Assembly: GCA_024207135.1 (NCBI GenBank)
Contig: CP042428.1
Location: forward strand, 2,356,001 to 2,420,000
Source of the DNA: Arthrobacter sp. C2
GTDB lineage: Bacteria > Actinomycetota > Actinomycetes > Actinomycetales > Micrococcaceae
Direction of reading: 5' to 3'
Length of the DNA stretch: 64,000 bases
The notes below the pieces were generated by a model. It ran no database searches and had not been told where the DNA came from. It saw only the letters and a program-made list of their open reading frames with translations. The position numbers and the translations under genes are program-made. Below are positions 42,906-51,480 of the stretch, piece after piece. Position 1 is the first letter of the stretch; each line of letters opens with the position of its first letter.

Positions 42906-44050
42906 CGGGTGGCCCCTTCCTCGGTGGTGTCGGCGAACCCTGCTTCGTATTCCAGGTGCCACTTGAGCTCTTCCTGGATCAGCGGATGGGCCTCGGCGTA
43001 GACGTTGGCGAAGGACTGGGCGAGTTCCGGGTCAGGGAACGCCATGGCCTCGACGCGGACGCGGGTGGCCATCTCGTCGCCGTCGACGGCGACCTGCTTG
43101 AAGAACAGCTCGTCGGCCAGGTCGTTGTCCCGCAGGTGCTTTTCCAGGCGGGCCAGCGGGTCGCGGCCGACCCAGGCCTCCTCGTCGGCGTCCAGGCGGT
43201 ACTTGGTGGGGTCGTCGGCGGTGGTGTGGGCGCTCATCCGGTAGGTGACCGCCTCGATCAGCACCGGGCCTTCGCCGCGGCGGGCGCGTTCAAGGGCCCA
43301 GCGGGTCACGGCCAGCACCGCCAGCACGTCGTTGCCGTCCACCCGGATTCCGGGGAAGCCGTAGCCGGCGGCGCGGTCGGCCAGCGGCACCTTGGACTGC
43401 ACGTGGAACGGGACCGAGATGGCCCACTGGTTGTTCTGGCAGAAGAAGACGACCGGGGAATTGAAGCTGGCGGCGAAGACCATGGATTCATGGACCTCGC
43501 CCTCGGTGGAGGAACCGTCGCCAAAGTAGGCCACGACGGCCTCGCCGTCCTTCTCGAGGCGTTCGGCGTCCCAGCCGGCCTGGTCGCGCTGGATGCCCAT
43601 GGCGTAGCCGGTGGCGTGCGGCATCTGGGCCGCAAGCACCATGGTGTACATGTGGAAGTTGTTTTCCCTCGGGTCCCAGCCGCCGTTGGAAATGCCGCGG
43701 AAGATCCGCAGCATCTGCGGGAAGTCGACATTTCGGGTCAGCGCCACGCCATGTTCGCGGTAGGTGGGGAAGATGTAGTCGGACGGGCGGGTGGCCCTTC
43801 CCGAACCGATCTGTGCCGCTTCCTGTCCACGCAGGGGAACCCACAGGGCCAGTTGCCCCTGGCGCTGCAGCGCAGTGGCTTCCTGGTCGAAGCGGCGGGT
43901 AAGTGCCATGTCGCGGTAGAACCCACGCAACATTTCCGCGTCGACATCCTGGATGTAGCTGTCGTACTCGGCGTGCGAGCGACGTTCCCCTTCGGGGGTA
44001 AGTAGCTGTATCAGCGCTTGCTCCGAGGGCTCGTGCACGGTGTTGGTCAT
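42902..44050 (-). CDS. Branched-chain 2-oxoacid dehydrogenase E1 alpha subunit
   Basis: 382-aa thiamine-diphosphate-binding subunit. The ThDP/Mg motif runs from GDGSSTEGEVHESM to FFCQNNQWAIS (GDG...NN). RMSAHTTADDPTKYR is the phosphorylation-loop region typical of branched-chain E1 alpha. The start MTNTVHEPS is chosen because AAGGA lies about 10 nt upstream; the longer ORF includes the inverted repeat region and is rejected. First gene of the operon; expression is probably controlled at the large dyad upstream. The product acyl-CoAs feed branched fatty acid synthesis and Val/Leu/Ile catabolism. Confidence 0.94.
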   Translation of the reverse strand: MTNTVHEPSEQALIQLLTPEGERRSHAEYDSYIQDVDAEMLRGFYRDMALTRRFDQEATALQRQGQLALWVPLRGQEAAQIGSGRATRPSDYIFPTYREHGVALTRNVDFPQMLRIFRGISNGGWDPRENNFHMYTMVLAAQMPHATGYAMGIQRDQAGWDAERLEKDGEAVVAYFGDGSSTEGEVHESMVFAASFNSPVVFFCQNNQWAISVPFHVQSKVPLADRAAGYGFPGIRVDGNDVLAVLAVTRWALERARRGEGPVLIEAVTYRMSAHTTADDPTKYRLDADEEAWVGRDPLARLEKHLRDNDLADELFFKQVAVDGDEMATRVRVEAMAFPDPELAQSFANVYAEAHPLIQEELKWHLEYEAGFADTTEEGATR

Positions 44051-44076
44051 ACCGAGGGCGTCCTTACGTACATGAA

Positions 44077-44114
44077 ATATGCCCCATGCGGAATACATTC
44101 CCCATGGGGCATAT
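44077..44114 (-). promoter_or_regulatory. Nested inverted repeat upstream of the bkd operon
   Basis: Perfect 12-bp arms ATATGCCCCATG and CATGGGGCATAT, 14 nt apart. Inside the spacer is a second palindrome GGAAT-AC-ATTCC at 44090-44101. The structure lies 27 nt before the E1 alpha start and 60 nt after the stop of the upstream aminotransferase gene. It could be an operator for a bkd regulator or a hairpin ending the aminotransferase transcript; the absence of a GC-only stem and the nested dyad favour a protein-binding site. Confidence 0.65.
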
Positions 44115-44173
44115 AGCGGGATTGTCTGTTCTAGCCTAGCGGTGGATTGCCGCAAACCACGACTTATCCGCCC

Positions 44174-45295
44174 CTAGGAAAGCGTCGGGGGTTTTGGATA
44201 GTTCCGACAAAGCTCGAGGAACCGGGTATTGGCCTCGGCTTCCCCGATGCTCACCCGGACCCCCTCGTTGCCGAAGGCACGCACTGCCAACGCTTGCTCC
44301 GAAGCCAGCTCCGCAAATTCGGCGGTATTGGCACCCAGTTGCAGCCAGACGAAGTTGCCGTCGGCGTCCGGAATCTGCCATCCGAGCTCCTGCAGCCCGG
44401 CAACCACGCGGGTGCGTTCGTCAACGACCTTTTGTACCCTTTCCACAACCTTGTCGAAGTGGGCCAGGGACGCAACAGCCGCATCCTCGGCCAGCGAGGA
44501 GACAGCGAACGGGGTGGCGACGACCCGGATGTGATTGGTGATCTCGGGATGCGAGACCGAATACCCCACACGGAGGTTGGCCAGGCTGTGGGCCTTGGAG
44601 AAGGTCCGCAGCACCATGACATTGGGGTGCCTGCGGTAGGTGTCGATCCCGTTGACTGCCAGAGGATCGCGCACAAATTCCTGGTAGGCCTCGTCGATGA
44701 CGATCAACACGTTGGCGGGAACCTTGGCAATGAACGCCTCGACTTCCTCGGTGCGCAACGCCGGGCCGGTGGGGTTGTTCGGTGTGCACAGCAGGATCAC
44801 CGAGGTGTTTTCGTTGACGGCCGCGGCCATGGCGTCCAGGTCGTGGCGGCCGTCCGCCAGCAGGGGAACCTGCACCGGCAGGGCCCCGGCGGTTTCCACC
44901 ACGATCGGGTACGCCTCGAAGGAGCGCCAGGCAAAGACCACTTCGTCCTGCACGCCGTCGTCGTCCTGGCCGGCAAAGGTCGCCAGGATCTGGGTCAGCG
45001 CGCCGAGGGATCCGGCACCGGTGACGATGTCGTCGGCCGGGACCGACAGGAATTCCGACAGGGCATTGCGCAGCTTGGTCGAGAGCGGATCGGGATACCG
45101 GTTGATGTCGAGTTGGGCCCGGATCGCGTCCATCACCTCGGGGATCGGCGGCAGCGGATTCTCGTTCGAGGAGAGCTTGAAGGCGCTCAGGCCCGGCACC
45201 TCGCGCGGCGGCTTGCCTGCAGCATACTTGGGCATCCGACCAATAATGGTGCGGGGCTGGACCGGATCGAGGGGCGCAGGATTTTCGGTGGTCAT
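44174..45295 (-). CDS. HisC-like aminotransferase (histidinol-phosphate or aromatic amino acid type)
   Basis: 373-aa class II PLP aminotransferase. PLP lysine is Lys234 in RTFSKAHSLANLRVGY; other elements are KLSSNENPLPPIPEV at about 40, CTPNNPTGP at 170 and DEAYQEFV at 201. It is of the HisC/Pat subfamily: either histidinol-phosphate transaminase or an aromatic amino acid transaminase. Since no his genes are near and actinobacteria often carry a second, aromatic-specific HisC homologue (Pat), the latter is possible. It lies upstream of the bkd operon on the same strand, 123 bp away. Confidence 0.88.
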   Translation of the reverse strand: MTTENPAPLDPVQPRTIIGRMPKYAAGKPPREVPGLSAFKLSSNENPLPPIPEVMDAIRAQLDINRYPDPLSTKLRNALSEFLSVPADDIVTGAGSLGALTQILATFAGQDDDGVQDEVVFAWRSFEAYPIVVETAGALPVQVPLLADGRHDLDAMAAAVNENTSVILLCTPNNPTGPALRTEEVEAFIAKVPANVLIVIDEAYQEFVRDPLAVNGIDTYRRHPNVMVLRTFSKAHSLANLRVGYSVSHPEITNHIRVVATPFAVSSLAEDAAVASLAHFDKVVERVQKVVDERTRVVAGLQELGWQIPDADGNFVWLQLGANTAEFAELASEQALAVRAFGNEGVRVSIGEAEANTRFLELCRNYPKPPTLS

Positions 45296-45416
45296 GCCTT
45301 ACAGCCTATCTGTTGCCGCCCCGGCATTCCCCATGTGTCGCATCGTTCCTGCCAAGCTTCTGGGAAGACTGTTTCACTGCCGCGGGGCCAGGATGCGGTG
45401 TGCGATTATTGGGTCC

Positions 45417-45809
45417 ATGATTGCGTTTATCTTCCGCGTGGTGATCAACGCGCTGGCCCTTGCGGCCGCCGCGTGGGTCGTGCCCGGCATCACCGTCACC
45501 ACCGCACCGTCCACCGATGCCACGTTGGGCGTGGTCTTGGCGTATCTGGTGGTGGGCTTGGTCTTTGGGCTGGTCAATGCGGTGGTGAAGCCGATCGTGA
45601 GCCTGCTGTCGCTGCCGATCACCTGCTTGACCCTTGGCTTGTTCACCTTGGTCATCAACGCCGCAATGTTGATGCTGACCTCCTGGTTGACCCAGTACCT
45701 ACCCATGGGGCTGCATGTCGACAGGTTCTTTTGGGATGCCATCATCGGCTCGGTGATCATTTCCATCGTTTCGGCCCTGATGGGCTGGATCGCACCGGCC
45801 AAGCGTTGA
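45417..45809 (+). CDS. Small membrane protein of the phage-holin 4 superfamily (PF04020-like)
   Basis: 130-aa protein with four hydrophobic segments: FIFRVVINALALAAAAWVV at the N-terminus, then VVLAYLVVGLVFGLVNAVV followed by KPIVSLLSLPITCLTLGLF, the family signature. Despite the family name it is common in bacterial chromosomes without phage context, and nothing phage-like surrounds it here. GATTAT lies 7 nt before the ATG, which suggests a leaderless mRNA. Function unknown. Confidence 0.8.
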   Translation: MIAFIFRVVINALALAAAAWVVPGITVTTAPSTDATLGVVLAYLVVGLVFGLVNAVVKPIVSLLSLPITCLTLGLFTLVINAAMLMLTSWLTQYLPMGLHVDRFFWDAIIGSVIISIVSALMGWIAPAKR

Positions 45810-45852
45810 TGCACCGCGCATCGGTTCCTGCAACCGTCGGGAATTTCGCTTC

Positions 45853-47277
45853 CTAGTGTCCCGGGGTGATCCTGGACAGGCGCTCGCGCTTCCCGTCCTT
45901 CTTCGGCAGCTTCATTTCCGGCCTGGGTTGGCGCCCGAGGCGGAAGGAATGCACCTTCCCGCGCCGGGATTGCCCGAACAGGGTTCCCAACAGACCCAGG
46001 GACTCGATGACTCCCGGGTCCTTGGAGCCACGCAGGTCCTTGGCATGTGACTCGTAGTTCTCCAGCTTGTGGGCCTCGCCGAACCCGTCGCTGCCCAATT
46101 CGATTGATCCGTCGGGGCCGTCGAAAACGACCGTCAACCTGTTGCGTTCCTCGGGATTCCTGCTCCCGTCGGTGCCCGGAACCAAGTCGTTCCTGTCCTC
46201 CAGGTGCAGCGCGAGGGTGTCCTCGGGTATCGGGACCTGTCCCGTCGGGGAACCGAATGTGGTCAGGTACTGGAAGTCGAAGAGTTTATTCAGATGCTCG
46301 TCGTTGACGATGTTCACCGCGTGGATCCCGCCCTGGCTGTATCCGGTGACCACCACGCGGTCCCCGTCGTTGGCACCCGATTTCCGCAATGCCTCCTCGA
46401 CGGACGGGATGAGGTTCTTCGAGTCGTTGCCCATCCCCTCAACAATGCCCGTGCCGTCCCAGGGATTGCCCAGTTCCGGTTCCGACTCCGTTCCCCTGAT
46501 CCGGCGTACCTTCTCGTTGATGTCCTTGAGCGGATCCGACTGCGTACCCGGGATCGTCATGACATAGACAGGCCCGTCGTCGCCCTCGAACCGGGTGACC
46601 AGCAGGCTGCCCGGAGGTTCCCGCTCCGCCATCTTCTGCAGCTCTACCAGGGTTTCGATGGTCCCGTCGAATTGCACGACGCGGTCTGGCCCCTGTCCGC
46701 GGACCTTGACGGGCGCCAGGTGCAGGAGGTTCTGGTCACGCAGGAACTCGGTGAGCTGCGGGTAGAGCCGCTCGGCCAGCGGGGCCTTGAACATGCCTCC
46801 GTGCTCGGTGTCGCGCAAGAACCCCAAGGGGAATCCCAGGATGCTCGGCATCTCGTTGATCAGGTCCTCGGTGGATTGGGTACGCGGCCGGCCCTTGTTG
46901 CTGGCCAGGTCCCACATCACGGTCAGGGGCAACAGGCTTCCGCGCGCCTCGTTCATCCCGCGCTGCGCCGCGAATTCGGTTTGTTCGTAGGTGCTCCGCG
47001 CGGTGGCAACCGCCAGCGCCAGGACCCCGGCCTCCGCGGCCCGTGCGGTGCATGATCCTGCGGCCTCGGCCAGGGACTGCACGGCGCCGATGACTCGGGC
47101 CCGCAGCATCAGCGTGCCCAGCGCCAACATGGCCGCAGGGAATTGCGGGAACCTGGCCAGGAGGGAAGCGCCTTCGAGCAGTTCCGCGCCGGTCCCGGTG
47201 AGCATCGAGGTGGTTCGTTCGAGTTCGGTCAGGGTGAACCGGATGGATCCCGGTCCCCCGCGCACTTCGTATCCCAT
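45853..47277 (-). CDS. Alpha/beta-hydrolase-type protein with helical N-terminus, possible type VII-associated effector
   Basis: 474-aa protein. Residues 15-110 are predicted helical and Ala/Leu-rich, ending with YEQTE at 97-101, which fits the YxxxD/E pattern of type VII secretion substrates. The C-terminal two thirds look like a serine hydrolase: Ser314 in VVVTGYSQGGIHAV, Asp364 in LEDRNDLVPG and His403 in GEAHKLENY make a plausible triad. Downstream is a basic tail (KLPKKDGKRERL). AAAGGAGG lies 8 nt before the ATG. It follows, by 27 nt, a WXG100-like gene; such bicistronic pairs are typical of type VII substrates. No secretion ATPase is in the window. Lipase, esterase or toxin activity is inference. 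Confidence 0.7.
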   Translation of the reverse strand: MGYEVRGGPGSIRFTLTELERTTSMLTGTGAELLEGASLLARFPQFPAAMLALGTLMLRARVIGAVQSLAEAAGSCTARAAEAGVLALAVATARSTYEQTEFAAQRGMNEARGSLLPLTVMWDLASNKGRPRTQSTEDLINEMPSILGFPLGFLRDTEHGGMFKAPLAERLYPQLTEFLRDQNLLHLAPVKVRGQGPDRVVQFDGTIETLVELQKMAEREPPGSLLVTRFEGDDGPVYVMTIPGTQSDPLKDINEKVRRIRGTESEPELGNPWDGTGIVEGMGNDSKNLIPSVEEALRKSGANDGDRVVVTGYSQGGIHAVNIVNDEHLNKLFDFQYLTTFGSPTGQVPIPEDTLALHLEDRNDLVPGTDGSRNPEERNRLTVVFDGPDGSIELGSDGFGEAHKLENYESHAKDLRGSKDPGVIESLGLLGTLFGQSRRGKVHSFRLGRQPRPEMKLPKKDGKRERLSRITPGH

Positions 47278-47304
47278 GGTGGTTTTGCCTCCTTTTTCCG
47301 TGTC

Positions 47305-47625
47305 CTAGAACCCTCCAAGCAATCCGCGCGGCAATCCTCCGGGGGTCACGATGGGCCCCAGGGTGCCAAGGGTGGACAAGATCGTGGACTCGAGCTCGGC
47401 CAGGTCGGACCGGGCGGACCAGATTTCACCGCGGGCCGATTCCAGCCGGGTGTCCAGGTCGGCGACCTTGGCTGCCAGTTCGGCAGCCCGGTCCCGGAAC
47501 GCGCGGCCGGCCGGGGACTCCCATTCCAGGCGCAGCACCTGTTCGAGTTGTTCGCGGGCCCGATACACCGCGGCCTGGGTGGCGACCACCCGCATGAGCA
47601 TTTCATCGGCAATTGCTTCGAGCAT
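47305..47625 (-). CDS. WXG100-like small helical protein
   Basis: 106-aa protein, mostly two long helices with coiled-coil heptads (EQLEQVLRLEW, AAELAAKVADLDTRLESARGEIW). Trp35 with Gly40 in EWESPAGRAF stands at the turn between the helices, like the WXG turn of WXG100 proteins. The C-terminus is Gly/Leu/Pro-rich. It precedes the hydrolase-type gene by 27 nt and both would be on one transcript. Likely the small partner or chaperone of that protein. The WXG100 assignment is by eye, not by search. Confidence 0.65.
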   Translation of the reverse strand: MLEAIADEMLMRVVATQAAVYRAREQLEQVLRLEWESPAGRAFRDRAAELAAKVADLDTRLESARGEIWSARSDLAELESTILSTLGTLGPIVTPGGLPRGLLGGF

Positions 47626-47827
47626 CTGTTCTGCCGCACCCCTTCCGTCTTCGTGCCGGTGGCCCGGTCGTGTTTGTTGGGTTCAACGCTGACAGCACCA
47701 TGCTCCGCCGGCGGACCGATGGCCGCGACATGTGGATAACCCGGCAAGGCCGAATGCGTCAGGTATGCGACGTGCGCGGCGTCACGTCCCGGGCGCCGTG
47801 TCGATGAATCATGAAAGAATGGGCACC

Positions 47828-49237
47828 ATGGCTGATTCCGCGCGCATTTCACTTGCATCCGAACCCCTCGCCCTTGGTGCCCTGGACGGTCGTTACCGTG
47901 CCGCCGTGGCCCCGCTGGTCGACCACCTCTCCGAAGCGGCATTGAACCGCGACCGCGTCCACGTGGAAGTCGAATGGCTGATCCACCTGACCGACAACTC
48001 CGTGCTGCCGGGCACCTCCCCGCTCACCGAGGCCCAGCGTTCCGCGCTGCGCAAGATCGTCACCGAATTCAACGCAGCGTCCGTGGCCGAGCTGGCCGAG
48101 ATCGAGGCCGTCACGGTGCACGACGTGAAGGCAGTGGAGTACTACATCGGCCGCCGCCTCGAGGGCATCGGCATCGCGAACCTCACCGCACTGGTGCACT
48201 TCGGCTGCACCTCCGAGGACATCAACAACCTCTCCTACGCCCTGGGCGTCAAGGACGCGGTCATGAACGTGTGGCTGCCGGCGGCACGCACGCTGGTAGC
48301 CCAGATCACCACGATGGCCGAGGATTCCCGCGACGTGCCGATGCTCTCGCGCACCCACGGACAGCCTGCAACCCCCACCACCCTGGGCAAGGAACTTGCC
48401 GTGCTGGCCTGGCGCCTGACCCGCCAGCTGGACCGCATCGAGAAGACCGAGTTCCTGGGCAAGATCAACGGCGCCACCGGCACCTACGCCGCCCACTACG
48501 CCTCGGTGCCCGCCGCCGACTGGCAGGAAGTCTCGCGCACCTTCGTCGAGGGCCTGGGGCTGACCTGGAACCCGCTGACCACCCAGATCGAGTCGCACGA
48601 CTGGCAGGCCGAGCTGTACGCGGACATGGCCCGCTTCAACAGGATCCTGCACAACCTGTGCACCGATGTGTGGAGCTACATCTCCATCGGCTACTTCGCG
48701 CAGATCCCGGTTGCGGGCGCCACGGGCTCCTCGACCATGCCGCACAAGGTCAACCCGATCCGCTTCGAAAACGCCGAGGCAAACCTGGAGATCTCCAACG
48801 GCCTGCTCGACACCCTGGGTGCCACCCTGGTGACCAGCCGCTGGCAGCGCGACCTCACGGACTCCTCCTCGCAGCGCAACATCGGCACCGCCTTCGGCCA
48901 CTCGCTGCTGGCAATCTCCAACGTCGCCAAGGGCCTTGACCGCCTGGACGTAGCCGAAGACGTGCTTGCCAACGACCTGGACCACAACTGGGAGGTGCTC
49001 GGCGAGGCCATCCAGATGGTCATGCGCGCCGAGGCCATCGCCGGCATCGAGGGCATGGAAAACCCATACGAGCGCCTCAAGGACCTGACCCGCGGCCAGC
49101 GCGTCGACGCGGCCCGCATGCAGGAGTTCGTCTCCTCGCTGGGCCTGTCCACCGGGGCCGAGGCACGCCTGCTGGCGCTGACCCCGGGGTCCTACAACGG
49201 CATCGCCTCGAAGCTGGTCGACCACCTGAAGAAGTAA
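47828..49237 (+). CDS. purB: Adenylosuccinate lyase
   Basis: 469-aa fumarase-superfamily enzyme for two steps of purine synthesis: SAICAR to AICAR and adenylosuccinate to AMP. The signature loop is GSSTMPHKVNPIRFENAEA; other blocks are TVHDVKAVEYYIGRRL, HFGCTSEDINN and RTHGQPATPTTLGKE. The long PurB form like Escherichia coli. The ATG is chosen because AAGAAT sits 7 nt upstream as a leaderless -10; an in-frame ATG 9 nt earlier is the alternative. A good terminator follows. Confidence 0.95.
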   Translation: MADSARISLASEPLALGALDGRYRAAVAPLVDHLSEAALNRDRVHVEVEWLIHLTDNSVLPGTSPLTEAQRSALRKIVTEFNAASVAELAEIEAVTVHDVKAVEYYIGRRLEGIGIANLTALVHFGCTSEDINNLSYALGVKDAVMNVWLPAARTLVAQITTMAEDSRDVPMLSRTHGQPATPTTLGKELAVLAWRLTRQLDRIEKTEFLGKINGATGTYAAHYASVPAADWQEVSRTFVEGLGLTWNPLTTQIESHDWQAELYADMARFNRILHNLCTDVWSYISIGYFAQIPVAGATGSSTMPHKVNPIRFENAEANLEISNGLLDTLGATLVTSRWQRDLTDSSSQRNIGTAFGHSLLAISNVAKGLDRLDVAEDVLANDLDHNWEVLGEAIQMVMRAEAIAGIEGMENPYERLKDLTRGQRVDAARMQEFVSSLGLSTGAEARLLALTPGSYNGIASKLVDHLKK

Positions 49238-49276
49238 GCGGTTCGGTCGGGCGTTTTCCGGCACCGACCCCATGGC

Positions 49277-49312
49277 CCGTGGCCGCGTCCGATGTTTCGG
49301 GCGCGGCCACGG
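49277..49312 (+). terminator. Terminator after purB
   Basis: CCGTGGCCGCG plus CCG pair with CGG plus CGCGGCCACGG, one unpaired base on each side, with a short loop containing ATGTTT. It lies 39 nt after the purB stop. Confidence 0.8.
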
Positions 49313-49376
49313 TCGTCTACACGTTTCTTCGGTCCCGGCGTCCGCGGCGATGGGCGGCAGGACGACAACCAAAGTC

Positions 49377-49425
49377 CATTGACGCCGGCGCCTCGCACCC
49401 CAAGTAACGGGCGCCGGCGTCAATG
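49377..49425 (-). terminator. Long inverted repeat after the VOC gene
   Basis: Perfect 16-bp arms, CATTGACGCCGGCGCC and its complement, with a 17-nt loop. On the minus strand it follows the VOC-protein stop by 38 nt; together with the purB terminator it separates the two converging genes. Confidence 0.7.
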
Positions 49426-49463
49426 AATCCCCCGAGCGGGGAACCGTTGCGGCGGCCCCCTGG

Positions 49464-50246
49464 TTACCTTCCCTGGCCGATGTCCTGGGTGATCCAGAAC
49501 TCCGCACCGGTGGGATCCGTCAGCGCGGCGTTGCGCCCAAAGGGCGTATCCTCCGCGGGCTGGATGACCGCCCCGCCCAGGGCAACAGTCTTGGCAACCA
49601 CGTCATCGGCATTGTCGACCGCGAAGTACACGTGCCAGCTGGGCGGGGCACCCTCGGGCAGGAACGAACTGGCGTCCATGATGCCGGCCTTCGCGTTGTC
49701 GCCCTCCCCGAGGGTGGTGTAGCGGAATTCGTCGGTGTCGCCGACCACCGCGGTTTTCCAGCCGAAGACGTCCTGGTAGAACTTCACGGCCGAGGCGAAA
49801 TCCCGGGTGAACAGTTCATGCCAGGCCGGTGCCCCGTTTTCGGCAGCCAGCTGGTATCCGGTGTGCCCGCCGAATTCCCAGATCCCGACGGCGGCGCCCG
49901 AGGCATCCCCGAACATCGCCATCTTGCCCTGGTCGGGAACTTCCATGGGCTGCAGGTAGACCTGTCCGCCGTGCTCGGCCGCGGACTTCGCCGCCGCGTC
50001 GATGTCGTCCACGCGCAGGTAGGTCGTCCAGGTGTCGGGAGAGCCGGAGGTCCCGTCGTTCTTCATGATCCCGGCGACCATCGCCTCGTCCTTGGACGCG
50101 GTGACGTAGCCGCCGTATTTCTCCTGGTCCCCGGTCTCGTAGGTCCAGCCAAAGAGCGCGTTGTAGAACTCCTTGGATTTCTCCGGGTTCGATGTCAGCA
50201 GATCGATCCAGCAGGGCGATCCGACGGGCAGCGCGGGCTTGGGCAT
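49464..50246 (-). CDS. Two-domain VOC (glyoxalase/bleomycin resistance) family protein
   Basis: 260-aa protein built of two tandem VOC domains. The first starts SPCWIDLLTSNPEKSKEFYNALFGW and the second APAWHELFTRDFASAVKFYQDVFGW, the same motif repeated about 125 residues apart. Each has a GIM(K/D) strand and an FGD or DPTGA loop. The family includes dioxygenases, isomerases and resistance proteins; this actinobacterial type is usually described as a hydroxylase-like VOC protein of unknown substrate. Start MPKPALP with GGAG upstream. Monocistronic. Confidence 0.82.
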   Translation of the reverse strand: MPKPALPVGSPCWIDLLTSNPEKSKEFYNALFGWTYETGDQEKYGGYVTASKDEAMVAGIMKNDGTSGSPDTWTTYLRVDDIDAAAKSAAEHGGQVYLQPMEVPDQGKMAMFGDASGAAVGIWEFGGHTGYQLAAENGAPAWHELFTRDFASAVKFYQDVFGWKTAVVGDTDEFRYTTLGEGDNAKAGIMDASSFLPEGAPPSWHVYFAVDNADDVVAKTVALGGAVIQPAEDTPFGRNAALTDPTGAEFWITQDIGQGR

Positions 50247-50423
50247 GACGACTCCAACCAATCAACAGGGGTGCATGAATGTGGATCCACGGGCGATTCT
50301 ATGCCGGTGCCCGCGCCACATCAATGGTTTCTTCCGAATACCGGTCGGTAGCTCGCGAATTCGCGGTGCGGGGCGCCGGGCCCTGCCGCCGTTGCCCGTA
50401 GCGCGGACACCCGACCACAAAGT

Positions 50424-50463
50424 TACGTCATGGCGTACATAGATCTACGTCATGGCGTAACAT
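50424..50463 (+). promoter_or_regulatory. Tandem MntR-type operators before the manganese ABC operon
   Basis: The 14-mer TACGTCATGGCGTA occurs twice, at 50424-50437 and 50446-50459. Each copy has palindromic ends TACG/CGTA, and the two are 22 bp apart, two helical turns, so two dimers would sit on the same face. A -10-like TAACAT (50458-50463) overlaps the second copy. With a DtxR/MntR repressor encoded at the other end of this operon, a metal-responsive operator is the natural reading. Confidence 0.75.
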
Positions 50464-50517
50464 GGGATATCCGTTCCCTTCCCACCGTTCGACACCCCCG
50501 CACCGCTTAGGACCTCA

Positions 50518-51480
50518 ATGACGAATCCTCAACGCCTCCGTGCCGCGACATCCCGCCTGCGCCGCCGTCTCACTGCGGCCCTCGCCGCGATCGCGCTCAC
50601 CGCGACGCTAGCCGGCTGCGGCTCCCCCGGAACCGGACCCGCCCGGGGCGCCTCCGATCGCCCGGTCGTGCTGACCACCTTCACCGTGCTGGCCGACATC
50701 GCCCAAAACGTCGCCGGCGACAAGCTCGAGGTCCAATCCATCACCAAGGTCGGGGCCGAGATCCACGGCTACGAGCCCACGCCCCAGGACATCGCCAGGG
50801 CCTCCAAGGCCCAGCTGATCCTGGACAACGGGCTGAACCTGGAGGCCTGGTTCGGGAAGTTCGTCGCCGAGCTCGACGTGCCGCACGTGGTGCTCAGCGA
50901 CGGGATCGAGGTCATGGACATCACCGAGGACGCCAACGCCGGAAAGCCCAACCCGCACGCCTGGATGAGCCCGGTGAACGTGCAGCACTACGTGGCCAAC
51001 ATCCGCGACGCCTTCATCGAGCTGGATCCGGAAAACCGCGAACACTACACGGCCAACGCCGGCGCCTACACCGCGCAGCTGCAGGCACTGCAGGACAACC
51101 TGGTCGCCGGGCTTTCCGGGTTGAAGGAGAACGAGCGGGCACTGGTGACCTGCGAGGGCGCCTTCTCCTACCTCGCCCGCGACGCCGGGCTGAAGGAAAA
51201 ATACATCTGGGCCGTGAACGCCGAACAGCAGGCCACCCCGCGGCAGATCGTCTCGGTCATCGAATTCGTCAAGGAGCACCGGGTCCCGGCGGTCTTCTGC
51301 GAATCCACGGTCTCCGACGCCCCGATGCAGCAGGTCGTGCAGGGAACCGATGCAGCCTACGGCGGCACGCTGTTCGTCGACTCGCTCTCCGAGGCCGACG
51401 GCCCGGTCCCCAGCTACCTGGAAATGATCCGCCACGACTCCGACGTGATCCTTGAAGCACTGAGAGGGGACACCGAATGA
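50518..51480 (+). CDS. Manganese-type ABC transporter substrate-binding lipoprotein
   Basis: 320-aa cluster A-I metal-binding protein. Signal peptide with lipobox LAGC (Cys34). Metal ligands expected by alignment are His83 (EIHGYEPTP), His147 (NPHAWMSP), Glu213 (TCEGAFSY) and Asp288 (FVDSLS). Glu at the third position, as in PsaA and MntC, favours manganese over zinc, whose binders usually have a His there and a His-rich loop that is missing here. First gene of a three-gene operon; its stop overlaps the ATPase start (ATGA). Confidence 0.9.
   Translation: MTNPQRLRAATSRLRRRLTAALAAIALTATLAGCGSPGTGPARGASDRPVVLTTFTVLADIAQNVAGDKLEVQSITKVGAEIHGYEPTPQDIARASKAQLILDNGLNLEAWFGKFVAELDVPHVVLSDGIEVMDITEDANAGKPNPHAWMSPVNVQHYVANIRDAFIELDPENREHYTANAGAYTAQLQALQDNLVAGLSGLKENERALVTCEGAFSYLARDAGLKEKYIWAVNAEQQATPRQIVSVIEFVKEHRVPAVFCESTVSDAPMQQVVQGTDAAYGGTLFVDSLSEADGPVPSYLEMIRHDSDVILEALRGDTE

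Noticed and set aside
45417-45809. Phage remnant suggested by the holin-type family name
   Set aside because: This membrane family is common in chromosomes; no integrase, lysin, att site or other phage gene is nearby.
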